From NCBI GenBank assembly GCA_963519305.1, contig CAUQMS010000001.1:372001-436000 (forward strand): a stretch of DNA of 64,000 bases. The letters run 5' to 3'. Source of the DNA: Ewingella sp963519305. Lineage in GTDB: Bacteria; Pseudomonadota; Gammaproteobacteria; Enterobacterales; Enterobacteriaceae. The translations under genes and the position numbers were made by a program. Within the stretch, counting starts at the first letter, position 1. The number at the start of each line of letters is the position of its first letter. Of the stretch, positions 8,694-16,787 are shown one piece after another. The notes below the pieces were generated by a model. The model saw nothing but the letters and a program-made list of their open reading frames with translations. It ran no database searches and was not told where the DNA came from.

Positions 8694-9855
8694 GGTTGGC
8701 CTCGTTGATTTCCAGATTATTAAATTGCGCCAGAAACGCAGGGTCCCATGAGGCCGCCGGGGTCTCAGAGCACAAAATCACCCGATCCCACTGCGCCGGG
8801 TCAACGTTATAGACATACATCGGCACACCAAGTCCGTAGTTATCGTTAAAACTCATGGCGCAACGGATGGCATTGCCCGTGGCGACCGGTGAACGGGTGG
8901 TCGAGCTGAAACAGACCTCCGCGCCCTGATCCTCCAGCCACTGCGCCAGTAAATAGGGCTGCCACGCATATTCACCTGAGCCGAGTACCAGAATGCGCTG
9001 TCCTTTCTGAGGAGCTGCCGCCGTCAGTAAGCGGGCATGACATTCAACGCCGGTTCGCCCCCATAAATCTGCGATAGCATTGAGGGGTTGTGACCCGCGG
9101 GCCGTGACGTTAACGTGCGGGGCGTGGATCGGCGGCGGATTTGCAGCGGGTTCCCACTGCCAGCGGCCGCGGGCCAGCGAAATCGCCGTGACCGGCAGGC
9201 TGATTTGTTCAGCCAGCGCGTTTTCCGACCAGTCGGTCAGCGTCGCCGTGACAATGTGTTCGAGCTGGTTCAGCCCGGCTTCTTTCAGTGCAGTGAATAA
9301 ATTGAGAAAGGTTTTCCCGGTCGTGGCTTCGTCATCCACCATTATCAGCGTGCGGGCCTGTAGCAGTTTTTCCCGAAGTTTAGGGTCGGTCGGCAGATGG
9401 ACCAGATGCGCGGTAGCATGGCTGTGTTCCTCCTCGAAGCGACAGAGTAAATCGCCCCCGAGCGGATGCCGCGTGGTGGTCAGCAGAAGGCTATCGGCAT
9501 AGCGCTGCGAGAGAACCGAGTGCACACCGCCCGCCAGCCCGACTGCCGTTTCTGCCATACCGGTGACCAGTACCGGACCGGTCAGTCCGTCGGGAATGCC
9601 GTTGGCGAGATCCGTGAAGGCCTTGCGGATCAGCCGCGGCGGGCAGGGGATATGACGTCCCAAAATTTTACTGACAAACAAAAATGCCCGGCGCGGATTG
9701 CGCCGCTGGGCCATATCAAACAGGCTTTCTGCGTTCCAGCCTGACTGGCTGCGTAGTTTCAGTGACATCACACCCGCACTCAGCGCGGCCTGATAGCACT
9801 CTTCAGCCTGATATTGCTCCTGACAGGGGGCATCAACGACGGATTCAATTTTCAT
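8683..9855 (-). CDS. Phosphoribosyltransferase (PRTase_2) with TRSP domain
   Basis: 390-aa protein with an orotate-type phosphoribosyltransferase domain in the first 230 residues. The PRPP-binding signature MVDDEATTGKT falls at about residues 172-182, after a GMAETAVGLAGG turn. The C-terminal region carries the TRSP tetrapeptide (CFSSTTRSP) that names the domain usually fused to this PRTase type. Overlaps of 11 bases on each side join it to the ATP-grasp and HAD genes. It is expected to build or exchange an N-glycosidic bond in the predicted nucleoside-like Ter metabolite; base and product are unknown. Confidence 0.87.
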   Translation of the reverse strand: MKIESVVDAPCQEQYQAEECYQAALSAGVMSLKLRSQSGWNAESLFDMAQRRNPRRAFLFVSKILGRHIPCPPRLIRKAFTDLANGIPDGLTGPVLVTGMAETAVGLAGGVHSVLSQRYADSLLLTTTRHPLGGDLLCRFEEEHSHATAHLVHLPTDPKLREKLLQARTLIMVDDEATTGKTFLNLFTALKEAGLNQLEHIVTATLTDWSENALAEQISLPVTAISLARGRWQWEPAANPPPIHAPHVNVTARGSQPLNAIADLWGRTGVECHARLLTAAAPQKGQRILVLGSGEYAWQPYLLAQWLEDQGAEVCFSSTTRSPVATGNAIRCAMSFNDNYGLGVPMYVYNVDPAQWDRVILCSETPAASWDPAFLAQFNNLEINEANHDC

Positions 9856-10894
9856 TAGTCAGCTCACCGGCAGGAATGTGGACGGCATGGTCAAGAATGC
9901 GCACGTTGCGCTGGGTTAGTTTTTGCTCCGCCAGGGGTAACCCGAGACGCGCGGCGACCATGATGGCGGGTAAATTGATGCCGCTTTGCAGGCCGTAAGG
10001 CACACCGCCGCTCGGGCGCAGATTGCACTCCAGTACGCGGGCTTTTCCCTGATTGTCAGCACGGGTTTGCACGTTGATCAGCCCATCGGCATGCAGAAGT
10101 TTTGCCACTTGACGGGCCAATTCGATCTCTTCACCCTCGGTAAAAAACTGTTGAAGGGCGTCATTTTTGCGCCTGCCGAGTACGGCAAGCGTGCGGCCCT
10201 GCTCGGTGACCATATCAATGCTGCACTCCGGCCCCGGCAGGTAAGGCATGACCAGCATCGGCTGCCGCAGTCCGCCGCTGTTCGCTACCATATCGAGATA
10301 AGTTTGCGTATTTATCCGTCGTGTTTCGGGTTTTCGCAGCACCAGATCCGCCGGCGCATTGTCATCCAGCCGCCAGTAACCGCAGCCATAAATACCCTGA
10401 TTGGGTTTTACGCACAGTTCGGGAAAATCAGACTTAATGCTCCTGAGCGCGGCTTCCAGCGCGGGAAGGGAATCCACCAAACAAGCCGGCGTGTGGGCGA
10501 TGCTGTTTTGCGCCAGTTGCAGGGTAAAACGGTACTTATCATCGGCCAGTGACAGGCTCTCAATCGTCAGCGTGCCGGTGATCAACACCACGCCTGCCGC
10601 TTCTATCCGCGGGCGGTGCTGCTCAAACCAGGCATCGGCGCGCCCGGCGTGGATCAAGCTCACGTTGTAACGGGCAATATTGTCGAGAATAAAGCCCAGT
10701 TTATCGGTTTTATCTGCCGGTTCTCGCAGTGCGACGTCGGCCATGCCGGTGATTTCCGGACGGAAATCCCGGTGCGATGCCATCAGCTGCAAAGGCTTTC
10801 CCTGACGGTTGCGCCATTTTTCTGTGGTGATAGCACAGCGCAGGGCGTGAAGAATGCCGCGTTGTGATGAAAGACCTTCCATTAACCAGATCAT
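9845..10894 (-). CDS. ATP-grasp ligase of the Ter biosynthetic operon
   Basis: 349-aa ATP-grasp protein that should join a carboxylate to an amine or thiol using ATP. Seen in the sequence: the glycine-rich lid LCVKPNQGIYGCGYW near residue 165, the strand MLVMPYLPGPECSIDM, and the metal-binding end LECNLRPSGGVPYGLQSG. It starts four bases after the upstream degenerate-transposase frame and overlaps the PRTase gene by 11 bases. With PRTase, HAD and CitE-like partners it matches the conserved biosynthetic set described for Ter stress systems. Substrates are unknown. Confidence 0.87.
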   Translation of the reverse strand: MIWLMEGLSSQRGILHALRCAITTEKWRNRQGKPLQLMASHRDFRPEITGMADVALREPADKTDKLGFILDNIARYNVSLIHAGRADAWFEQHRPRIEAAGVVLITGTLTIESLSLADDKYRFTLQLAQNSIAHTPACLVDSLPALEAALRSIKSDFPELCVKPNQGIYGCGYWRLDDNAPADLVLRKPETRRINTQTYLDMVANSGGLRQPMLVMPYLPGPECSIDMVTEQGRTLAVLGRRKNDALQQFFTEGEEIELARQVAKLLHADGLINVQTRADNQGKARVLECNLRPSGGVPYGLQSGINLPAIMVAARLGLPLAEQKLTQRNVRILDHAVHIPAGELTNEN

Positions 10895-10898
10895 TGGA

Positions 10899-11300
10899 CT
10901 ATTTCTCCCGCCGGTTTTTTGCGATCAACGCTGACAAATTTTGTTGGGCTTGTGGCGGTTCCCCAAGGGAATGCGCCACGTAACCGCGCAGCCACAGCCC
11001 GTTCTTTTTTACGCCCGTCAGCTCTCCCAGTTGTTTAGCGCTGTGAGTCTTCAGCGTGTTAACCAGCATCGGGATCTCCGTCTCCGGAGTCATAGTGAGC
11101 CGGAGCTCGACACCGTCGCTATACAGGGTGATCTCTTCGATGCTGAAGGCCGAACTCTTACTGCAGCGCGGGATTATCTCGCTGAGTAATTGGCGATCCT
11201 TTGCCTGTACACTAAGCGGAGAGCTAAACGCGAAGATAAGCTGTATGCGAATGTTAAATAGGTTGTATCTATTGGAATTTATCACTGCCGGAACCACCAA
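10899..11300 (-). CDS. Degenerate IS200-type (Y1) transposase-like protein, first gene of the Ter biosynthetic operon
   Basis: About 133 aa. By eye the central and C-terminal parts follow the IS200/IS605 Y1 transposase fold: IEEITLYSDGVELRLTM aligns where family members have a PDHVHLLV strand, then ETEIPMLVNTLKTHSAKQLGEL matches the S-LV-LK-S helix, and GLWLRGYVAHSLGEPP matches the WxRGYF-TVG strand. The HUH histidines are replaced (GVE for HVH) and no tyrosine occupies the usual C-terminal catalytic helix (QQNLSALIAKNRRE), so it should not cut DNA. It ends four bases before the ATP-grasp start. The start is uncertain: TTG 11300 or GTG 11285. A domesticated nucleic-acid-binding role is inference. 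Confidence 0.6.
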   Translation of the reverse strand: MVVPAVINSNRYNLFNIRIQLIFAFSSPLSVQAKDRQLLSEIIPRCSKSSAFSIEEITLYSDGVELRLTMTPETEIPMLVNTLKTHSAKQLGELTGVKKNGLWLRGYVAHSLGEPPQAQQNLSALIAKNRREK

Positions 11301-12022
11301 AAATAACGTTGAAACTAAGCTGTCAGCCAGGTGAATTAATTACATCGAAATTATCCGAATGAAAAATAATATTCATGGGATTTGATAGGTAATACTTCTT
11401 ATAAAATAACAGCGTATTTTGTTATGAATTTCTCATAGTTGGCAGTAAGTAAAATGCTTTAAGCAATGTTATTTACGTTTCTTTTCAGTATTCCATCTTA
11501 AATAAAAAAAAGCGTCCGTGAAGATTTAGTTGTGACTGGTGTACGTAATTTGGAATGCAGATCCACAAAAAAGAAAATGGCGTAAATTTGCATATTGTTT
11601 TATTGAAAACAGATGTTTACGATTTCATGGTGTCAGGTAGTTCAGGGAGGGAAGTGAGAGCCCATCGTCATCTTTAGCCCTTTGATGGCGTGAGAATAAT
11701 AAGCGTGAGAATAATTATGATTAATGTCAATTTATCTATCAAAAGTGTGTTTCTGTGTAAAACAATAAACCTTTCCTAAACAAAGTGAATAAAATCGCGT
11801 AAAACGGTTCGCACACAACACCGTGAATCTGTCTTGGCATTATGCGCATTTCGTGTGTGTTTTTTATTTGAGTGTCGGTCGGATTTATATTTTCTGAAAA
11901 ATTTAAAAGTAATCCTAATTTTACCATGGTTATTTTTGTGGTTATCGAATCGCACCGGGTATTAGCCGGGAATTATGTAAATTAATCGATGTTTAATACC
12001 GTTTTTCCAAAAAGGAGCTTTC
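11301..12022. promoter_or_regulatory. AT-rich divergent regulatory gap between Ter biosynthetic operon and terZABCDE
   Basis: About 720 bp, markedly AT-rich beside its neighbours. It must hold the promoters of both operons. I see a 13-bp direct repeat gcgtgagaataat at 11688-11700 and 11703-11715 (period 15), a possible operator or UP-type element. No terW or terXY regulator gene is present. A 62-codon reverse frame at 11739-11927 has no family resemblance and is not called. Confidence 0.6.
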
Positions 12023-12610
12023 GTGGCTATTTCACTCAGTAAAAATCAATCCGTCTCCCTGGCAAAAGAGTCCGGCGCTTCCGTGACCGCTGTGCATATC
12101 GGTTTGGGATGGGATGCGGCGAAAAGCAAAGGGCTGTTTGGCATGTTTGGCGGCGGCGGCGGCGAGATTGATCTGGATGCCTCCTGCGTCATGCTCGATG
12201 GCGACGGTGAAGCGGTCGACACCATCTGGTTTCGCAAGCTGCAATCAAGCTGCGGCTCGGTAAAACACAGCGGTGACAACCGCACCGGTGCAGGAGACGG
12301 CGACGATGAAGTCATCCTCATCGATCTTAGCCGTGTGCCTGCTGACGTCGAACATCTCGCTTTCACGGTGAACAGTTTCACCGGCCAGAATTTCACTAAG
12401 GTTGAGAACGCCAGCGTGCGCATTCTTGACCAGCGCAATAAGGAGTTGGCGAATTTCAATTTGTCAGAAAAGGGTGCGCACTCGGCGTTGTTTATTGCCT
12501 CGCTTTCCCGTAAAGGCAACGACTGGACCTTCAAGGCACATGGCCTGACGTCCAGCGGACGCACCGTGGAAAGTATGCTGCCGTTAGTTATCCGCGAGCT
12601 GGTGGGGTAA
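12023..12610 (+). CDS. terZ: Tellurium resistance protein TerZ
   Basis: TerD-domain protein, 195 aa, cytoplasmic. TerD-family proteins bind calcium through an acidic loop, seen here as GDNRTGAGDGDDE. It opens with the family signature AISLSKNQSVSLAKE and has a glycine-rich insertion (GMFGGGGGE) before IDLDASC, which is typical of TerZ rather than TerD or TerE. The GTG start at 12023 is set by AAAGGAG six bases upstream. It is first in terZABCDE, two bases before terA. Ter proteins give tellurite resistance and resistance to phage and colicins, and are thought to sense metals or envelope stress. Confidence 0.93.
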   Translation: MAISLSKNQSVSLAKESGASVTAVHIGLGWDAAKSKGLFGMFGGGGGEIDLDASCVMLDGDGEAVDTIWFRKLQSSCGSVKHSGDNRTGAGDGDDEVILIDLSRVPADVEHLAFTVNSFTGQNFTKVENASVRILDQRNKELANFNLSEKGAHSALFIASLSRKGNDWTFKAHGLTSSGRTVESMLPLVIRELVG

Positions 12611-12612
12611 GC

Positions 12613-13803
12613 ATGGCGACTCAACTTATTGCCGGTGGCAACGGGCCAGTACCAGAAACCACGCTAGTCATCCGGGTCAAAAGTGGCATTGCTGCCGATG
12701 TGTCTGCCTTTCGTTTAGATGCGAACGGGAAAACGCAGTCCGATGACGATTTTATTTTCTATGGGCAGAAGCAGAGCCAGGACCGTTCACTCCTGCTGCT
12801 GACTGAAGGGGATAACAGTTCATTTTCGGTCAATCTCATCGCGCTGCCTGTCAGCGTGCAGAAGGTGGCGTTTACCATTACGCCTGAGGCGGGTCACACC
12901 ATTCAGGCGCTGCGTACCCTGAGTATCAGCGTGGAAGTGAATGGCCAGCCGCATCTGACCTGTCCGGTTGATGTAACAGGCCGCAACGAAGCTGCGCTGA
13001 TCCTCGGTGAACTTTACCGGCGCAACAATGAGTGGAAATTCCGCTTTGTGGCGCAGGGGTTCAACGGCGGTTTACAGCCGCTGGCCGAGCATTTTGGCGT
13101 GGCGATAGACGCACCGGCTGAAGAGGTAACGAAGTCTGCGCCGGTTCCATCTCCATCTCCATCTCCGTCTCAGCCCCCCGTGGCGAAGGCTATCAATCTC
13201 AGCAAAGTGACACTCACCAAAGAGCAGCCGAGCGTCAACTTAACCAAGCCGGTCAATCTCAGTAAAGGGCAGGGCTTTGGCCGTATTCGCGTCAATCTCA
13301 ATTGGAACCGGGCGTCAGGCGGCGGTTTTTTCAGCAAACTCAACGCTATCGATCTGGATCTGGGCGCGTATGTACGCTTCAAAGACGGCCATCAGGATTT
13401 AGTGCAGGCGCTGGGCAACCGTTTTGGCGATTTCAAAAACCTTCCCTACGTGCATCTTGAAGCCGATGACCGCACCGGCTCGGCCTCTGAAGGCGAGTGG
13501 CTCAATATCAACGGTGCGAAGTGGGATGACATCGCGGAAGTGGTTATTTTCGCCTTCATCTATAAAGGTGTACCTAACTGGGCGAAAACCGACGGCGTGG
13601 TAACGCTGCAATTGCCGGAGCAGCCCCCCATAGAAACACGTTTGAATTCGGACGGTGGCAGCCAGTCAATGTGTGCTATTGCCCGTCTTGAAAACGTTAA
13701 TAACACCTTAAAAGTCGAGCGCCTGAACGCCTATTTCGGCGGTCATGAACCTATGGATAAAGCCTATGGCTGGGGTTTTAACTGGCGTGCGGGCAGCAAA
13801 TAA
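12613..13803 (+). CDS. terA: Tellurium resistance protein TerA
   Basis: 396 aa with two TerD-like halves. The N-terminal half (to about residue 170) ends in GELYRRNNEWKFRFVAQGFNGG as in TerD/TerE but lacks their acidic calcium loop. A Pro-Ser linker (PSPSPSPSQPP, about residues 179-190, encoded by short tandem repeats near 13146-13170) leads to a second half containing repeated INLSKVTL/VNLSKGQG segments and LEADDRTGSASEGEW. It is coupled to terZ (two-base gap) and followed by terB after 20 bases. It probably partners TerB, TerC and TerD at the membrane. Confidence 0.92.
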   Translation: MATQLIAGGNGPVPETTLVIRVKSGIAADVSAFRLDANGKTQSDDDFIFYGQKQSQDRSLLLLTEGDNSSFSVNLIALPVSVQKVAFTITPEAGHTIQALRTLSISVEVNGQPHLTCPVDVTGRNEAALILGELYRRNNEWKFRFVAQGFNGGLQPLAEHFGVAIDAPAEEVTKSAPVPSPSPSPSQPPVAKAINLSKVTLTKEQPSVNLTKPVNLSKGQGFGRIRVNLNWNRASGGGFFSKLNAIDLDLGAYVRFKDGHQDLVQALGNRFGDFKNLPYVHLEADDRTGSASEGEWLNINGAKWDDIAEVVIFAFIYKGVPNWAKTDGVVTLQLPEQPPIETRLNSDGGSQSMCAIARLENVNNTLKVERLNAYFGGHEPMDKAYGWGFNWRAGSK

Positions 13804-13823
13804 ATTTCATCGAGGAAAGCAAC

Positions 13824-14270
13824 ATGTTGGATTGGGCTAAGAACAAATTTAATCAGGGGCGCGAAACGTTGCTCTCTGAAGTCAGCCGCTATAAGGGCAA
13901 GGATTTCATGCAGGGCTGTGTCGCCGTAGGCACCTATATCGCCTTCACCGATGGCGTAGTGAGCGCGCAGGAGAAACAAAAGCTGATTAAGTATTTTGAA
14001 ATCAGCGACACCCTGAAAGTGTTTAGTACCGAAGAGGTAATAAGCGAATTCCAGAAGCTCTCCGCCAAGTTTGATTTTGACCGGGATATTGGCCGCTCTG
14101 AGTGCCTGAAGACCATCGGCAAATTACGTAAAAAACCGGAAGAGGCACGTGCTGCTGTTCGTCTGGGCGTGATGATTGCCAAAAGTGACGCCAATTTTGA
14201 TGAAGAAGAAAAGCGGGCATTGCTTGAAGTGTGTAACGAGTTGGGCCTTAAGCCCGAAGAATTCTTCTGA
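13824..14270 (+). CDS. terB: Tellurite resistance protein TerB
   Basis: 148-aa all-helical TerB-family protein. Conserved acidic motifs for metal binding include AFTDGVVSAQEKQKL (about residues 33-47) and the second AKSDANFDEEEKRALLEVCNELG near the C-terminus, giving the two pseudo-repeats of the family. TerB is thought to dock on TerC at the inner membrane and link it to TerD-type proteins. GAGGAAAG precedes the ATG. It lies 25 bases before terC. Confidence 0.93.
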   Translation: MLDWAKNKFNQGRETLLSEVSRYKGKDFMQGCVAVGTYIAFTDGVVSAQEKQKLIKYFEISDTLKVFSTEEVISEFQKLSAKFDFDRDIGRSECLKTIGKLRKKPEEARAAVRLGVMIAKSDANFDEEEKRALLEVCNELGLKPEEFF

Positions 14271-14295
14271 TTGTTCGTTTTGATTGAGAGTAATG

Positions 14296-15336
14296 ATGGA
14301 ATCTACCCTGATTGGTTTTCCGCCGGTAACTGTCGCCGTGTTTGCGGTGCTGGCAATCGCCGCCTTGTTGATCGACTTACTTGCGCACCGTGGTGATAAA
14401 GCCATTGGGTTAAAAAGTGCGGTGCTGTGGTCGCTGTTCTGGATCGCCACGGCGCTGGCCTTTGCGGGCTTCCTCTACGTGAGCCATGGCGCTGAGGTTA
14501 CCAGCCTCTTCATTACCGGCTACGCGCTGGAAAAGGTTCTGTCCGTCGACAACCTCTTTGTCATGATGGCGATTTTTGCCTGGTTCAAAGTGCCTGATGG
14601 CTACCGTCACCGCGTGCTGTATTGGGGAATTATCGGCGCCATTGTGTTCCGCGCCATTTTTGTTGCCATCGGTTCCGGTTTATTGATGCTCGGTCCGTGG
14701 GTAGAGATGTTGTTTGCGGTGCTGGTAGCCCTGACTGCTGTGATGATGCTGCGCTCCGGGGATGATGGCGGCGAAACGGAAGACTATTCCGATCACTTTG
14801 CCAATCGTCTGGTCCGGCGCTTCTATCCGGTCTGGCCCAAACTGGCGGGTAACCGTTTCATGCTGAGTGCCAAAGAAGTCAGCGCTGAACTGGAGAAGCC
14901 GGAAAACAAAGGCTTCAGCTTCGATGTAAAGAAAGGCGCGAAATATGCCACACCGTTACTGCTGTGCGTGGCCGTGGTGGAGCTATCCGACATCATGTTT
15001 GCCTTTGACAGCGTACCGGCTGTCATTGCCGTGAGCCGCGAGCCGCTGATCGTTTACTCCGCCATGATGTTTGCCATTCTGGGCTTGCGTACTATGTACT
15101 TCGTGCTTGAAGCCTTGCGTAAGTACCTGGTGCATCTGGAGAAAGCGGTAATTGCATTGCTGTTCTTTATCGCCTTCAAGCTGGGACTGAATGCCAGTGA
15201 TCATCTGTGGGGCCACGGCTTTGGTATCAGTGCGACAACCAGCCTCTATGTGGTGTTGGTGGTACTGGCGATTGGTATTGTTGCCAGCGTGATATTCCCG
15301 GCCAAAGCGGAACCAGAAGCGGATAGTCAGCCATAA
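14296..15336 (+). CDS. terC: Tellurium resistance membrane protein TerC
   Basis: 346-aa integral membrane protein with seven to nine hydrophobic helices, the membrane anchor of the Ter system. Family motifs EKVLSVDNLFVMMAIF and ELSDIMFAFDSVPAV carry the conserved membrane-buried Asp residues thought to bind metal. ATG 14296 gives MESTLIGFPPVTV, which lines up with known TerC N-termini, with GAGAG five bases upstream; an ATG at 14293 and TTG 14284 are alternatives. terD follows after 60 bases with its own AAAAGGAG site. Confidence 0.94.
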   Translation: MESTLIGFPPVTVAVFAVLAIAALLIDLLAHRGDKAIGLKSAVLWSLFWIATALAFAGFLYVSHGAEVTSLFITGYALEKVLSVDNLFVMMAIFAWFKVPDGYRHRVLYWGIIGAIVFRAIFVAIGSGLLMLGPWVEMLFAVLVALTAVMMLRSGDDGGETEDYSDHFANRLVRRFYPVWPKLAGNRFMLSAKEVSAELEKPENKGFSFDVKKGAKYATPLLLCVAVVELSDIMFAFDSVPAVIAVSREPLIVYSAMMFAILGLRTMYFVLEALRKYLVHLEKAVIALLFFIAFKLGLNASDHLWGHGFGISATTSLYVVLVVLAIGIVASVIFPAKAEPEADSQP

Positions 15337-15396
15337 AAAACGTTGTAAACGCGAGGGGGAAACCCCTCCAAACCCTGATAAGAAAAGGAGAATCAC

Positions 15397-15975
15397 ATGG
15401 GAGTTTCACTTTCAAAAGGCGGCAATGTTTCGCTGAGCAAAACAGACTTTGGCCTGAAAAAAGTGCTGGTTGGTTTGGGCTGGGATGCCCGCTCAACTGA
15501 CGGACAAGACTTTGACCTAGATGCGTCAGCTTTTCTGCTGCAGGCTAACGGCAAAGTCACGCAAGACGACGACTTCATCTTCTATAACAATCTCAGCTCA
15601 CGCTGTGGCTCGGTGGTGCATCAGGGTGATAACCGCACCGGCGAAGGAGATGGCGATGATGAAAAGCTGCTGATTATGCTCGATAAAGTTCCGGCGAATG
15701 TCGATAAAGTGGTGTTTACCGTCACCATTCATGATGCCGTTGCGCGGCATCAAAACTTTGGTCAGGTGAGTAACGCTTTTATTCGTTTGGCGAATGACGA
15801 AAGCCAGATGGAAGTTGCCCGCTACGACTTACAGGAAGACAGCTCCACTGAAATTGCCATGATTTTTGGCGAACTGTATCGCCACAACGGTGAGTGGAAG
15901 TTCCGTGCCGTGGGTCAAGGTTTTAGCGGCGGGCTCTCGGCCCTGTGCGCCAATTTTGGTGTCAGTGCCGCATAA
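15397..15975 (+). CDS. terD: Tellurium resistance protein TerD
   Basis: 192-aa TerD-domain protein, cytoplasmic, predicted calcium binder. It has the canonical start GVSLSKGGNVSLSK, FDLDASAFLL, the acidic loop GDNRTGEGDGDDE and the C-terminal GELYRHNGEWKFRAVGQGF. It is about 70% similar by eye to terE next door, so the pair reflects tandem duplication. Loss of TerD-type proteins abolishes tellurite resistance in studied systems. AAAGGAG lies eight bases before the ATG. Confidence 0.94.
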   Translation: MGVSLSKGGNVSLSKTDFGLKKVLVGLGWDARSTDGQDFDLDASAFLLQANGKVTQDDDFIFYNNLSSRCGSVVHQGDNRTGEGDGDDEKLLIMLDKVPANVDKVVFTVTIHDAVARHQNFGQVSNAFIRLANDESQMEVARYDLQEDSSTEIAMIFGELYRHNGEWKFRAVGQGFSGGLSALCANFGVSAA

Positions 15976-16046
15976 ATGGTGGTGATACCGGTTAACAGAC
16001 TGCGCCAGGCGCAGCACTATTCTCGTTCAAGATAAGGAATGTGATC

Positions 16047-16622
16047 ATGGCAGTATCTCTGAAAAAAGGCGGCAACGTCTCGCTAACCAAAGAAGCCCCA
16101 ACCATGAAAACCGTGCTTTTCGGTCTTGGCTGGGACTCCCGTAAAACTGATGGCTCGGCGTTTGACCTTGATGCCTCTGCGTTTATTGTCGGCGAAGATG
16201 ACAAAGTGCTTTCTGATAGCAGCTTTATCTTCTTCAACAATAAAACCAGCAGCTGTGGTGGTGTCGTACATCAGGGCGATAACCGCACCGGCGAAGGTGA
16301 CGGCGATGACGAACAGCTGCTGATCCATCTCGACAAAGTTGATGCAAAAGCCAAAAAAGTGGTCTTCGCTGTGACGATTTATGAAGCGGAAGAGCGCAAG
16401 CAAAACTTCGGCATGGTTACCAACGGTTTCATCCGTGCTGTGAATAATGACGACCAGCTGGAGCTGGCGCGCTACGACTTGTCTGAAGATGCGGCAACCG
16501 AAACCGCGATGATCTTTGGCGAACTCTACCGTCACAACGGCGAGTGGAAATTCAAAGCCGTAGGTCAGGGCTATGAAGGCGGTTTGTCTGCGCTGGCGAA
16601 AAATTTCGGTGTGAATATCTGA
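16047..16622 (+). CDS. terE: Tellurium resistance protein TerE
   Basis: 191-aa TerD-domain protein. AVSLKKGGNVSLTKE, FDLDASAFIVGED, the calcium loop GDNRTGEGDGDDE and GELYRHNGEWKFKAVGQGYEGG are all present. I chose ATG 16047 (AAGGA eight bases upstream) over an in-frame GTG at 16041. It is the last gene of the cluster; an intrinsic terminator follows 55 bases later. terF is absent. Confidence 0.93.
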   Translation: MAVSLKKGGNVSLTKEAPTMKTVLFGLGWDSRKTDGSAFDLDASAFIVGEDDKVLSDSSFIFFNNKTSSCGGVVHQGDNRTGEGDGDDEQLLIHLDKVDAKAKKVVFAVTIYEAEERKQNFGMVTNGFIRAVNNDDQLELARYDLSEDAATETAMIFGELYRHNGEWKFKAVGQGYEGGLSALAKNFGVNI

Positions 16623-16677
16623 GTGTAATGTGACATTACGCGTTGCCCCGGTGAAATGACCGGAGCTGCAATACCCT

Positions 16678-16709
16678 ATCCCGGCGGAATTTTCGTCGGG
16701 ATTTTTTTT
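16678..16709 (+). terminator. Intrinsic terminator after terE
   Basis: Stem atcccggcg at 16678-16686 pairs with 16694-16702 (one G-U pair), followed directly by eight T. It closes terZABCDE and lies upstream of alkA. Confidence 0.88.
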
Positions 16710-16787
16710 GTCCCTGCTCCTCACCTGCTACACTCCTCACAGGTTTTTTCTCTCCTTTTCACGCTGTTTTTCACTCCGGGAGTGACT

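Noticed and set aside
10899..11300. Active insertion sequence
   Set aside because: The frame lacks HUH and tyrosine residues, and no IS200 end structures were seen around it.
11739..11927. 62-codon reverse frame in the ter intergenic gap
   Set aside because: No family resemblance, no ribosome site seen, AT-rich regulatory DNA.
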